Assembly: GCA_021432635.1 (NCBI GenBank)
Contig: MU270029.1
Coordinates: 620,001-684,000, forward strand
From: Thozetella sp. PMI_491
Lineage: Eukaryota > Ascomycota > Sordariomycetes > Chaetosphaeriales > Chaetosphaeriaceae
Direction: 5' to 3'
Length of the DNA: 64,000 nucleotides
Shown here one piece after another: positions 1 to 11,917 of this stretch. Made by a program: the position numbers and the translations under genes. The notes below the pieces were generated by a model. That model ran no database searches. It was not told the origin of the DNA and saw nothing but the letters and a program-made list of their open reading frames with translations. The stretch's first letter is position 1. Each line of letters opens with the position of its first letter.

Positions 1-453
1 CGACCGTGAGCCAAGGATGGTATGAGTCTGCGATGGGACGGTTAGTCCGTCGCTGGAGACCAGCAATGTTTATTATGCCTGCCAACGAACCTTTCCGGAG
101 CCTGTCACCCCAAGCGTTGCAAGCAGCGCGTCCGTTCCGTCTCCGCCAAGGGGGGCGAGCACGCCCTCGACGAGGGGTACGACGCCTGTGCAGTGGAAAA
201 CATCGAGCTGGCTCGCATCCTCCTCGAAGACCTGCGTGAAGTGAAACTTCTCGATCGCACGTCGCCGGTCGTTCGGAGGGTTCAGTGTGATGTGGGTGGG
301 AGAGGTGCGGTTGGGCAGCGGTTCTTCGACGTTGAGGAAGCGCTCAGTGGACGTAGATGCGCCCAACGGAGGCGGCCGCAAGCGAAGGTAGACGTCGAAA
401 AGATTGTGCGAATTGTGCGAGGCAGCCGAGGAGCCGCCAGATTCCCGCGTCAT
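1..453 (-). CDS. Kinesin-like motor protein, N-terminal part (gene continues beyond the left edge)
   Basis: This is the start of a microtubule motor. Exon 1 is 453..91 (121 codons), followed by a 63-nt intron (90..28, donor GTTCGT, branch CTAAC at 45..41, acceptor CAG), and exon 2 runs from 27 off the edge. Splicing restores the ATP-binding P-loop GVTGSGKTHTILGS across the junction, which is the main proof of identity. Before it are the first motor strand (VYLRLRPP) and a FTQVFEE-type segment. The glycine-rich insert just before the P-loop recalls fungal kinesin-6/KIF20-like motors, but with about 130 residues visible the subfamily is only a guess. I chose the ATG at 453 because the motor begins about 20 residues later. 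An in-frame ATG at 504 would add 17 residues. Switch regions, neck and tail lie outside the window. Confidence 0.85.
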
Positions 454-3400
454 CGTAGCTGTAACTAGGTATGATGTGTTTTTTTTTGGAGGACGACAGC
501 ACAAGACAGCAAACGTTGCGAAAAATCTCCAGTGTCTCGAGCAGAAAGCAGCTGCAGGGGGTCATCGAGTTCGAAGCTCATGGGTGGGTCGGAATGCATG
601 TTGACACGAGCTATGGGGCTGGCCCGGCAACCGTTATCGATAAGGCCAACGCGGCCCGACCACCTCGCAGCCCCTAATGTAACTATCGAATTCAGGAATG
701 TTTGCCAAATCTAACGATTCATTCATGTATTCCTTGTCTTTCCCCTAGCTCCGAATCCGACTCTGGACAATCTTTATTTTGCAATAATTAGAGGTGGAGC
801 CCAAGCCGCGGTGTCGGGAAGACACACAATATTCACGATGCGCACAGATGCTCTCCCTCTCTGCCGCCCTTGGTTCCAAAATAAGTTGCCTCAGGAAGCA
901 AGGCAAGGCCGAAGTATTGTATGAAGCGAGCCACCTAAAGGGAAACCTCGCAGCCATGTCTCGGACCCTGTCTGTCTTGCTCGATGTCTGCTCTGTCCCG
1001 GTCTGATGGGCTCTGAAACGCTACGCCACCTGGATGCAATTACCATCCGCCATCGTCAGAGGCGCTTATCTCGGGCGCCTTCTAGACCTGCAAGGTATGT
1101 CTAAGTGACTTCGCTTCTCTTTTTCCCCGCTCGCAGCGGCGTCTTTCTGCATGGGCAGATCAGATCCACTCTCCGAGGACTTGAGAGCCCGAAAGCAAGT
1201 GCTTCCAGGAAGTTGGTAGCACGAGACAAAACCGCACCCGGCTCCGAGTTCCTGGCCTCTGGCCTGGCCGAGAACCACGAGGGTTATATAATGCCTCGAC
1301 TTCCTCTTGTCTCGCCCGCGGATCACTTCCGGGCTATGTGCCGCCCGAGGTCTGCCAGAGATGGGACGATCCGAGCTACGGCACCAGAAGCCGGACTCAT
1401 ACCTTGCCTGTCTCGCATGCAGAGGCCAGCTCCGCTTACGGGATGAAAGGAACTCTACCTACGTCCTATTGCCTGCCGGAAGCTCTCTCATCACAATCGT
1501 GGCTGCCCAGCGGCAGATCCATATGTGGAACTATACTGCCAAGACCAGTAAGGATCGATAACTACGGATACAATAGCAAGACCTGCACATGCAGTAGAAG
1601 CTACCATGCATCTTCGAGCAGAGATTCCAGCGCCGAACGCAGAGGAGAGCGGATGTGGCGAAACGGATGAGACACGGTGGGCTTCCCCACACTTGGGAAT
1701 ATGGCGGTATACCATCGGTGAAAGCGCACCGCCTGCCGTGCCACCGCACTGGAGGTCTCAGCTCCCCGCACCCTCGAGCCGGGTCGCTAGAGCCGGGTTG
1801 ACGAAGGACGGAGGTGCGCACGAGAGCGACCGGCCATTGATGCCCGCTCGCTTCACATGCTCCGTTGGTCGAAGCCAGCCGTGAAGACGGCCACTTCTCC
1901 GCTCGTCGCGGGAAACACTACAAATATCCGGATGCTGTGATTGGCCGGGGCGAGAGGGCCGGTCATCTAAGCTCGACTTAGCCAGCACACCCTTCTGCAC
2001 GCTGACTCTTACGCTAGCGACGGTGACTCTGCATAAATGACAGCTTCATGACAGGAACAGCCAGCCTCCGTGGGAAACGCAAAGGGTCGCGAGGGGTAAG
2101 CTGGCTTGGCTAGGTAGAAGCGCCGAATTGATGAGGAGAACGGATGCTCATCTGAAGAATCGAGTCATGAAACCCCGTCCCGTTTCTGGCTACGATTATG
2201 GTTACGGCCCGCCTCTCGGGATACAGTCATCGACGGCCGTTCCTCTCTCCCCTGTGACGCCCCTCTTGCGTCGTCGACGGAGTACAGCGTGTACAAGGTT
2301 GGCGGCCGAGGTTGAAGAGCGGCGAAAGAGGGGCGGAGCTCGTCGCTCGCGTGGCAGTGGCGGCAGTGGCAGTCGGGCGCGCTGCCCGTCGCCTAGGACT
2401 ACCGAGGGATGGGCCTGGTTCGGAGCCTAAGAGAAAAAAAAATATGCTAGAGGCGCGGTGGGTGGAGAGATGAAGGCGGAAAAGGGGTCCAAGACGGACC
2501 CATTGAAGGTGCTAAGCGACCGCCAGAGAACTCTCCGATCCCTCCGGGGCGAGGTAGAGCGCAAGGCGATAGGCCCGAAAAAATTGCTAGTCCGGAGGGC
2601 CGATTCAACGGATCCATTCATGCTCGATGACAATAGCAAGCGGTGAATATATTGCGTTGGTGGAGACGACTTTGGCGTACAAGGAGACTGAAGGAGCGAT
2701 CCACTTCGCTGAACAGTGCGCGTGACGGGAGGGGTACTGGAGGGGCAGGAGCAAGAGGGCAGAAAGGGCAGAGAGGCAAGCTGTCGAGCGAGCGAGAGGA
2801 TCGAGTGCCTCCCAGCATCGGCCGATTTGTTGTTGCATTCGCCCACCGACCCCTTGTCGCGGTTGGGGCCCTGGTTGCATCACTCGAGGTCCTAAAAGTC
2901 TACACAAGCCAGAGTTTGCCAGAGTATCCATCCCACTTCCTTGCACTGTTTAACAAATGACCACAGACATTGCAGGGGAGGCCAGTGCGGGGACAGCGAT
3001 CTACGGAGCCTCAACCTCCTTATTGAGAAAGAGTCAGAACGAGTCAAAGATACCCGGTCAGTCGGCGGTGGCCTGTCCCTTTTTGCCTCTGGGGCCTTTC
3101 ACCCCCCCCCCCCCCCCTTTTCCCACCTTTCTTCTAGGAAACTGTAGTCGTTGCTTTTGTTCTCCCCTCCTTTTCCCTTCCAAAAAGAGGGGCGGGAGGG
3201 AGGAGATGGTAATTAGAAGGACTAAGGTAGCAACGCAGAGCGCTAGACGTGGCATAATGAACCATTGCGACACGGGGCGGACCGCCCAAGGCACAAAAAG
3301 AGACGGCAAAGCTTCATCCTTGCTTCAGGACGTGAAAAGGCGGTGACGGCATCCTCGATCGGGAAAGGGCTCACGTCTCACGACTCGCCTGTGCGACCCC

Positions 3401-4312
3401 TGCCAGCTGGCCGCCGCTTCGAGCCAGGGGTCCCGAGCACCGGCGGTGCTCGATTCGCCCCACGATCCGGGTGCCAATTGCAGCCGGCCGTTGCAGGACC
3501 TAAGCCAAGGCCAAGCCAGCCCATCCAACCACAGCCGCGCGGGACTCCAGTCGCTCAGTCGCTCGACCCCACCAAAAAAAAGTTTAGCGATGGGCCAGAA
3601 AAGCCCATATCAGATTTTCGCCCTCCCGCTCCTCTCTTTCCCTTTCTCCCCTCCTTCCACCAACCCAAAAACCCAACCCCCAAGACAACGAAGTCGCACT
3701 ATCCCATTCAGAGCTTCCAGAACCACTCACCAAACTTCGTCGAGAATTCTTCAAGATGCCTTCGGCCGTCGCTGAGCTGTAAACGCCCACTGCGGGGCAT
3801 GTCCGGTCTTCCCAGGCGTGTCCCGCAGTCCAGCAGCCTCAACGAGATATTCAACTCTGCCCACGACTCACCTCGACGAAGTTTACCAGGCTTTCCATCT
3901 CCGAGTCTCCCTACCCCGACAAGGGCGAGAGAGACTCCTTCTTGGCTTTCCCTGAGAGCGAGAGAGCCCCCCAACTCTGAAATCAAAGCTTCCAAGTTAT
4001 CACCCCAGCTTGCCACCATCCCTCCGGGCTTCATTCGACTTCACCCTTCCCCCCGCCCCGTTACCATCTCTTAACCACCCTCACACCCTTCTGCACCGCT
4101 TTGTCGCTCTATAAACGAGATAGACACTGCACTTCCGCGAGCTCCGGAGCGAGCCGCCATACCCATTATATCCCAAACTCCCGGGGCTCCCTGCGGATCG
4201 AGCATCGATTCACCGCCGTTTGGTGTGGAAACAACCAAGCGATCGGAAACCCAAACCCTGCATTCTTCACCCACCCCCCCCAAAATAGAATCCCTGCACA
4301 TACTCAGCCATT
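454..4312. other. Long intergenic region; no gene recognised
   Basis: This spacer separates the kinesin start (-) from the acidic-protein gene (+), so it must hold both promoters. Many open frames cross it, but none shows a recognisable domain, a signal peptide or a convincing splice pattern. The right third (about 3600-4300) is strongly pyrimidine-rich on the + strand, as is common in promoters and leaders of filamentous fungi, and it probably includes the 5' UTR of the gene starting at 4313. A run of sixteen C lies at 3102-3117. I see no tRNA and no repeat pair. Confidence 0.6.
3102..3117 (+). repeat. Poly-C homopolymer (16 C)
   Basis: An uninterrupted tract of sixteen C sits in the spacer upstream of the acidic-protein gene. 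Such runs are prone to length error in sequencing. Confidence 0.95.
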
Positions 4313-6215
4313 ATGTCTCGAAACATTCGATTGAAGTATGCTCGCCCCCCGGCCAAGGCCACCAAGCGCCGGGGTTCCGACACATCGTCATCCCTCAACC
4401 TCTCGGACGAGGAAGGCTACTCGGCCGTCGAGGAGATCAGCGAATCTGACGAAGACGACGAGGATCATGTGAATGCGGTCGAGGAGGAGCACATTATCTC
4501 GCGTGCCGTGCACAAGCGCGGTGCCAGCCCTCCTCGGCCGGAGCAAGATGTCGGCGAGGACGCCGACGAGGAAGACGATGAAGAGGAGGCAGACGAGGAA
4601 GAGGAGGAGGAGGAGGATGCCGACGAAGGCGCGGAGGAGTCCGCCAGCTGGGAGGGCATCGTGTCTGATTTGGACGATGACACCTCGGACCAGGCCTTCC
4701 ACAACTACCTCGAGCAAGACGTGGCCGTGGAGCGCCACGTCCGCTTCGCCGGCGTGCCGGACAGCGATTCTGACTCCACCACCAGCGAAACAAGTGACAA
4801 TGAGGACCATGAGGGCCTGTTCCCCGACATCTTTGTCGAGCAGAGCTCTCTGGATCCGCGCTTCCGTCGTGAGATTGAACATGATGATGACTCGTCCGGC
4901 TCGGGCACCTTCTGGGACTTCCACAATCCCCATGGCCTCACCGCCGCGGATTCGGATGATGATACTTTCCTGGCCCGCGGCGCCGAGACCACCTCGACGG
5001 CAACCCCGGTTGCCAGTCAGGCTCCCACCGCCGTCTCCAGCCCGACCCCGGCGGAGGAGGCCCAGGAGCTCGATGGTTATGAAAGTGAGTGTGCTTGATG
5101 CCAGTAGGAATTCTCGCCTGCCCGTCAGTGCTAATACGTTCACCCCGTCAGCCGATGGAGACACCACAGAGGAAGACGTTCCGGAGCCGCCTGCTCGCAA
5201 GAAGCAGATCCGCCGGCCGCCGTCTGTGGAAGCCTCGTCGGATTCCGACACGGAGCGTCCGGTTCGCTTCCGGCGGGGCAAACCTCGCACGGGAACCTTC
5301 AACCTGGACCACTCTGACAAGAAGCCCATCGCTGTTGTGAACCCCCTGACCCGCAAGATGATGATCTTCACCCCTCAGAAGCTGCGCCGCCTGGACCTGT
5401 CGCCCGAGTCGTTCAATATGGACTTCTTCGGCGCCGGCATGCTCCAGTCGTCGCCCATCTTCAGCAACTCGGGCTCGCTGATGATGGGCGCCTTGTCGTC
5501 CTCCAATGCCATGTTCTCGTCCAACACGTTTGGTGATTTCATGAACACCCAGGCCATCGGCCCTGAGGAGGCATTCTTCCCTTTCAACTCGGATGCCATT
5601 ACCGGAGACGACGCGGACGATAGTGACGACTCTGTTCCCTTCATGATGGCGCCTGTTGACGAAGAGGAGGGCAACCTCAAGATTGAGGACTTCATCGTCT
5701 TTAACCAGGAGACCTCAGATGATGAAAACGATGGTGGCGCTGCGACTGGCCTGTGGAATGACGACGGCAACGATGATCTCATGACGACGCCCTCGCGCCC
5801 TCGCACGGCCAACAGCTCCTTCAGCGCTGCCAGTGATCTGTCCATGGAAGTCCACCCCCTGCTCAACCACTTTGATAGCAACAGCAACGCGGTCGGCGCG
5901 TTCCGCCGCAACCAGATCAACCAGCAGCTCATCTTCAGCGAGAGGGCGACTCATGAGTCCCTGGCGTTCTCAGGCCCCTACCATTACGGCACCCTAAAGG
6001 GGATCAAGACCAACAGCATGAACGCCGTGTCGACGCCCATCACTCCAGTCCGCCGGCAGAAGAGGAACAGCGTCACGGCCTTCAACAACATGCCCAACAG
6101 CATGAACATCAGCCCATCGCACAGCGTCTCGCAGAAGCGCAAGGCTTCGAGTGCGCTCGACTCAGAGCACAAGCGCCACCGTAGCATCTCGGACCTCGAT
6201 GTGCTGCAGATCTAG
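4313..6215 (+). CDS. Acidic, low-complexity, probably nuclear protein of unknown function (611 aa)
   Basis: There are two exons, 4313..5084 and 5152..6215, joined over a 67-nt intron (GTGAGT donor, ctaat branch, CAG acceptor, phase 1) to give 611 residues. Residues about 25-110 are extremely acidic, with long Glu/Asp runs ending in a stretch of more than 25 mostly acidic residues. Several more SDSD/DDDD patches follow. The middle holds a short ordered-looking segment around KKPIAVVNPLTRKMMIF. The C-terminus carries two basic clusters (KRK at 586-588, KRHR at 598-601) that could form a bipartite nuclear signal, then SISDLDVLQI at the very end. I recognise no catalytic fold. A chromatin or transcription factor-like role fits this composition but is inference. 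The start is the first ATG of the frame and is followed by a basic RxxLKYxRPP stretch. Confidence 0.85.
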
Positions 6216-7959
6216 ACAGCGAACTTTTTCCAAAAAAGAGGGGGGAGGGCTAGGCAAACGGGTTATCGGAGTAATTAACGAGGGAGGACGGCATGGACTT
6301 TGAGCGGCGCCTCGACGGCCTGACGAAAGTTGGCCCGGGGTGAGTCGAAGCCATCCCTGGCCTCACGATGCATTGTAATGGCAAAGACCCATCGCTTTCC
6401 TCACGTACAGCCCCTCAACGAATAACTTTTTTTCTCTTCGCAATATTTCATATGTTTCTTCCCGTCGACCGACTGGGGACGTGTGTGTGTTCTCATGGGA
6501 AAGGTTTCTTGCTGATTTCTTTGTCGATCTTTGTGCACCTGCCTGGACATGACCTGATCTCTTGATTCATGCATCTGTATTAACCCAAAAGTTTCATGAA
6601 GTCTATGAGGTTCTAGAAGGGCGGGATCTGATGGTCGAATCTCTCTCGCTTTTGCTTTATTTACCTTTCTTCTGCCAACCGGATCGGGCTTGGGGTTCGA
6701 CGGGTACCTGGCTGGCGCGCTGGCTACATAAACAGGGCAAGAGCGGGAAGGATAACCGGGTGGTGTGGTAGAAACGGAAAGGCGAGAGAGTGTGCGAAAA
6801 TGAAGGGATACCACTGGAGGCTGTTCACTGCGAGGTGCAGACTGATCAGTTGCTTGCTTCTGCTCTTGTCGTTGTTTGTCAGATACCATTTCAGGGCAGG
6901 GATACGAACGGGGCAAATCCGATTGCCAGTGGCCTTCTTAGACGATAGACCCGGATCAGCGTCAAGAATAGACTCTATAGTCGGTCGAGATATGTTTTCC
7001 ATGCATACCGAGGGTCAGCAGTGCACGCGCGTTGCTTGCCAATGGGAAGTGATTGTGGCTTTGTTCTGCTTAATAGCATTGATGGCATTGCCAGGAAACT
7101 CAATCAACATAGAACGTTCCCTTCCAAGGTGAGTGCTATCATTGGCTAGCTTGGATACTGAGGATTCTAGGATTCACAGCCCATTTGTGGCAGACGCCAG
7201 AATAGACGGCCAAGCAACAGCCAAGTAAGATCCCGCTCCGCCGATCTCTTGGCCAGATCTGGCATGGCCCCTGCTACGACCACCGCACAGCCCGCCTTCT
7301 ATACCTCCAAGGTGCGAAGACACTGCCTGCAACCATATACGCTTGCAAATACACGGCGCATAAACCAATGGGAAAAGGAAGTCGGCCATCTCTTCGGGGT
7401 CTGAGAGTCTTCATCCGTTACCAGCGTTTTCCCCGCACGCGGTCACGGCATAAGCGGCCCCTGAAGCCTGCCGCAGGAGGCCCGTAGAAGGAAGAGATCG
7501 GCCAGCGGATCGCTGCCGGTTGTGGCGGCGGTGCGGCTGCCGCAAGCCTCTGTGTTACGTCACTTACTCGGGGGACTTTTGTTGGCTCGGTCGGGACCTG
7601 GTTGCCCGACCATTCGTCATTCACGGCACCGGGAGGAAGGGCGCAGCATGGGCTAGGTAGAGTGACGAGCGGTGGTTTGGCACCCAACGAGCACACGAGC
7701 AGGGAAGAGGATCGGGATCTGAAGCACCGGCGCCGTGTTGCCAAAGTATAAGACAGGAGATCCTCCCGGTTTCCCTGGAGGTAGAGTCCATCACGAACAC
7801 ACACATACACACTCATACAAATACTTCTCAACCGACCAAATAAGACAAGCCTTGACGAGAGCTTTTCACTTGTTCCAGCTCAGCCCAAGAACCTGCAACG
7901 TATTGGCATCAAGTCCCCTCCCCGCTAAACTCACAATATCTACGTTTTAGTCTACCAAG
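6216..7959. other. Intergenic region; no gene recognised
   Basis: This holds the 3' region of the acidic-protein gene and the promoter of the small gene at 7960. Frames of 60-170 codons occur on both strands but look like noise. Just before the small gene, 7795-7945 is CA/CT-rich and probably its leader. Confidence 0.5.
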
Positions 7960-8212
7960 ATGTGCTTCGGAGTATGTCTTCTCGTTTGATTACCGCAGCC
8001 CAGCACGCCAACATCCCTACTAACCTCCGCCACAGTCCCGACGTCGCTACTACGATGGCTACGGCGACCCCGCGTACAGCTACAACCCGCGCCCCGTCCA
8101 GTATGCCTCTCCTCCCTACTACGACGAGAAGAAGGCCAAGAGGGCCAAGCGTCGCCGTAACAACGCCGTCATCGCCTCCCTCGGTGCAACCTCATCTGGA
8201 GCCTGCTGCTGA
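7960..8212 (+). CDS. Small Tyr-rich protein with Cys at both ends (62 aa)
   Basis: This tiny spliced gene is easy to miss. Exon 1 is only four codons (7960..7971, MCFG). A 64-nt intron follows (7972..8035, donor GTATGT, branch ACTAAC, acceptor CACAG), then exon 2 (8036..8212) with 58 codons and a stop. The protein has Cys2, a Tyr/Pro-rich stretch with 8 Tyr in residues 9-33, a strongly basic cluster at 36-45 (KKAKRAKRRR), and ends GACC. Short proteins beginning MCFGS are, from memory, widespread in filamentous fungi and uncharacterised. Perfect splice signals and frame continuity support it. Cys2 could be palmitoylated, and a terminal CC resembles a geranylgeranylation signal. With the basic patch this suggests membrane association, but that is inference. 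Confidence 0.75.
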
Positions 8213-9654
8213 AGACCTCTGCCCTCATTGGGGGGCGTTTCCTCCGCCTCGAAGATATATCCTCGATCTATCTCTCACCTCAAAGTTCAGAACCGAAGTG
8301 GAAGGTCAAACGAAGGCTAGGATTCAAGTGTTATGACAATGCACGAAGATAACGAGGTATGATGCATAGGTCTGTACAAACAATCAAGAGCGATGCATCG
8401 AGCATAGAGATAGGCGTTTGTTATTTTCATCAGACAGTCATTTTTTCATGTGTAGTACGATTGTAGGATTAAGTGAGGTTACAGGGCGCACAATTCACAA
8501 TTTTTCATTTACTTCACCTTCTCTACAAGAATCTTATTGCCTTCTTCCTAGTGATGTATCTCGGGCAGGGCCGGCTAGTAGCTCATCAAGAAAGACAATG
8601 CATATAGAAGGTAATTTCTGGCGGTAAAGTGTGGCCTCGCTGCTGCCCTGCATACGTACATGATGCCGAGAGTTGCTGAATTTTTTAATTACGGCAAGAG
8701 CGAGGAGAAAAATAACTTGCCGTAGGTGTTCAAGGATTGGCTCGGTAATATTGAGAATTATCTGAGCCACCAGAGAAACCTGGCTCCAAGAATAACAGAA
8801 AAGGGGAAGGAACGGTGGCATTGCACAAACGGAGACCACTAGACTGATAGCTGTAGTGCCGGAAAGGAGGGGAGACAGAGATGCAAGTGTGAACAGCCTT
8901 TTATCGGATGAGTTGAGAATATAACAGAGGGTTATCCATGTCACATACTAAAGATACGGGCCTCCTACATAAAATATGATGGTGAAGTGGTTGCTATTGG
9001 GGGCATTAAGAGGGAAAGCGATCTAGGATTAAATTCTGGCAACAGGTACCTACAACAGGGACAAGCAACTTCACACCTTACCACAGGGGCCTGCCCTATG
9101 TCAAGAGAGTGTTGCCCGGCTGGAGCAAGATATCCTCGCTGTCGCAAAATCGGTTACCGCTGCCCCCGGAGCGGGCCGGATACTTCAACAAGCCCTTGGA
9201 GAGCCTCAGGGTAGATTAGTATTGGCTGAGAAAGCGGCCTAGGAAAACGCTTGTGCTCTCAGGTAGATATCTATATGTACGGATAAGGGAGTTTGGTGCT
9301 CACGATGCCAGATTGGGCTCACCATCCACATGACTCTCTCAATGTGCAATACCGCGGGTGTCCTCTACGGCTGTCAAGGGCATATAATTACTCCCAGCTT
9401 TGCTTCTGGTCGTGTCCTTGTTACATGCCAGAGTTACGGGCCGAGTCTACAGTGAACATAGCTAAGGTCAAGGCTGTTCACGATGCAACATGTGGCAAGT
9501 GTGGCAAAGCAACGCCCTCGTTGATGATGGCCGCGCGGGCCATATGAAGTAGTAGTGTTACAAACAGCGACGTCGCGTCTATCGATGGTTCCAATCTCTA
9601 GAGCCGCCCACACAACCGCCGAGGAGCCCTGCCGTCCATTTTGGTATTCCGAGA
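8213..9654. other. Convergent intergenic region; no gene recognised
   Basis: This lies between the small gene (+) and RPT5 (-), so it should hold two 3' ends. A minus-strand frame at 8534-8944 has hydrophobic stretches but no domain and no splice partners, so I do not call it. Confidence 0.5.
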
Positions 9655-11279
9655 TTAAGCGTAGAAGTTGACGGTCTGAGCATCCGGTTAGCATAAGTAC
9701 AACCAGGCATCGGGGCAGCAGGAACAGTCGAGCCGAACTCACCTCCTTCTTCTTCGCCTGGACTTCGGAAATGGCGTCGACGTAGTGCTCGTGTCCAATC
9801 TTGTTCTTGCCTGTCCGCAAGGCAATCATGCCGGCCTCGACGCACACGGCCTTGAGCATGGCTCCGCCGAATTCGTCGGTGCTGCGCGCCAGCTCGCTCC
9901 AGTTGACGCCACCGTCAACCTTCATCTTGCGGGAGTGGATCTTGAGAATCTGGGCTCGCGCCTCCTCATTAGGCAGGGGGAACTCGATCTTGCGGTCCAG
10001 ACGGCCAGATCGCAGCAGCGCGGGATCCAGCACATCGACACGGTTGGTGGCCGCGAGCACCTTGATGCGGTCGTCAGAGGCGAAACCGTCGAGCTGGTTC
10101 AGCAGCTCCAACATAGTCCGTTGGACCTCACGATCACCGCTCTTCTCGCTGTCGAACCGCTTCGTGCCGACGGCGTCCAGCTCGTCGATGAAGATGATGG
10201 CGGGAGCCTTCTCCTTGGCGAGGGCGAAGCAGTCGCGCACCAGCTTGGCACCGTCGCCTATGAACATCTGCACCAGCTGGGGGCCGGCCAGCTTGAGGAA
10301 GGTCGCGTCGGTCTGGGCGGCACAGGCACGTGCCAGGAGAGTCTTGCCGGTTCCCGGAGGGCCGTACATCAGAGCACCTATAAAGAATAAGCAAACCATA
10401 GTTTCGCTAGGGAGAGGGTCCAGCCAGCATACCTTTCGGCGCCTTGATGCCGATCTTCTTAAACCGGTCCGCCTCCTTCATCGGCCAGACGATGGCCTCT
10501 ACAAGCTCCTCAATCTGCTTGTCCAGCCCGCCCACGTCGTTGTACTTCTCGGTGGGCTTCTCGTCAACCTCCATCGCCTTGACTCTGCTGTCGTACTCGG
10601 CCGGGAGAGTGTCGAGAATCAAGTACGAGTCCTTGTTGACACCGATAAGGTCACCAGGCTTAAGATTGTCTGGGTCGACGAGACCGATGAGCGGTAGGAA
10701 GATGGTCTGCCGGGTGGATGTCTTGATAACGGCCGACTTGCCCACCCTCGTGGCATCTAGGTCGATGTTGGCGCCCTCCTCCGAGGATTCGGCAGTCGGA
10801 TCAAGGTCTAGAAGCTCGACTACGTTTCCGACCAGGTAGGGGAGTTGCCTTTATTTTGAGGCGTTAGCAGATGCACCACCGGCTCCCGACGCAACCGGAG
10901 GGGCGGTCCGGCGTGGGCAGGGCCTATCGGCAGCGACGGGGGAGGCACAAACGCACCGGTTGTTAGCAATCTTCTCCATGTTCTCCTTGATCTTCTCTCC
11001 CATGGTGGCCTTCTCGTGTGATAACCGCTGGTACTCGCTCCGCATGATCCTCGAGTCGTTCTCGAGCAGGCGCTTGCGGGTGAGGATGTCCTGCGTGCTC
11101 AGGCTCATGATTTCGTTGTACAGGGCATCCTCCTCCTCGGCTTCGGCGTCGTTCATCTCGGCGTCATCATCGACCGAGGCCTTCTTGTCTCCCTTCTTGT
11201 CGCCATCCTTCTTCTCCTCCTTCTTCTTGTCGTCGCGCTCCTGGCGATCGAGATCGTCGAGCTCTTCAAGGGTCGACAT
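9655..11279 (-). CDS. RPT5: 26S proteasome regulatory ATPase subunit Rpt5 (464 aa)
   Basis: This is one of six AAA ATPases in the proteasome base, which unfold substrates and feed them into the 20S core. Four exons: 11279..10957, 10848..10433, 10377..9743 and 9675..9655, with introns of 108, 55 and 67 nt and phases that agree. The N-terminus has a Lys/Asp-rich charged stretch and coiled coil, then the OB domain, then the AAA domain: Walker A GPPGTGKT at 252-259, Walker B IIFIDELD with D311/E312, and the SRH with [19 protein letters not shown]. The last exon of seven codons supplies the C-terminal FYA, the HbYX motif that docks into the alpha ring. It is lost if the frame is not spliced. Start MSTLEELDD matches the family. 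The frame stays open upstream to 11486, probably untranslated leader. Confidence 0.95.
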
Positions 11280-11917
11280 GATGAAAGCGGCGGCACGTAG
11301 GGGATGGGATAATTCGGGTAGGTGAAGTGGGAGGAGAAGCTGGCACGGAGTCCGGGGACTGCTTTTCGATGGGTGGTGGGATTTTGGGGGGTGGCGCCGC
11401 TGAGTCGTCGGGGTGGTTGAGTGATGAGAAATGCTATTTCTAAGAGCTGTTGCTTTGGATGGAGAGCTCCGGCCAAATGAATGCACGGTCCCGGACTCAG
11501 GCAGGCGCGCATACGAAATCGACTAGCCACCGACCCAGTCCCGGCATAAGCCTCAACTTAGACCCACATTAATTACATAAGCACATCTCATGAGCAACTG
11601 AGCTCAGAGCTGGCGGCGCCTAAGAGCAGCCCGCGAGAGACGGGACGCATTGCCAACAGCCGGCAAGAGCGAGGTGCAGTTGTTGTTTCATGAAGGCCAG
11701 CAAACTTCTGGTGGAGGGCAGAACCATCTGCCGAGGTACCATGACAGCCATAGAACCGGCTGCGCAGCCTGGATATAATTACAAGGATGTATGCCGTAGT
11801 GAAGCCTGTTCCCTTCACGATGCAGAGCAAAACAGAGCAAAAGAATGAGGCAACGATGCAAGGAGCAGCCGCTCGTCTCCGCCAAAACGCCTCGAACGCC
11901 TTCCTTCCTCTCAGACG
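11280..11917. other. Spacer upstream of RPT5; no gene
   Basis: This is the promoter and leader side of RPT5 together with the 3' flank of the next minus-strand gene. No separate gene is seen. Confidence 0.5.

Noticed and set aside
3265-4074. 269-codon plus-strand frame upstream of the acidic-protein gene
   Set aside because: Pro/Ser/Arg-rich reading of pyrimidine-rich leader or promoter DNA; no recognisable content.
8534-8944. 136-codon minus-strand frame with hydrophobic segments
   Set aside because: No family resemblance, no continuation through introns, and AT-rich non-coding context.
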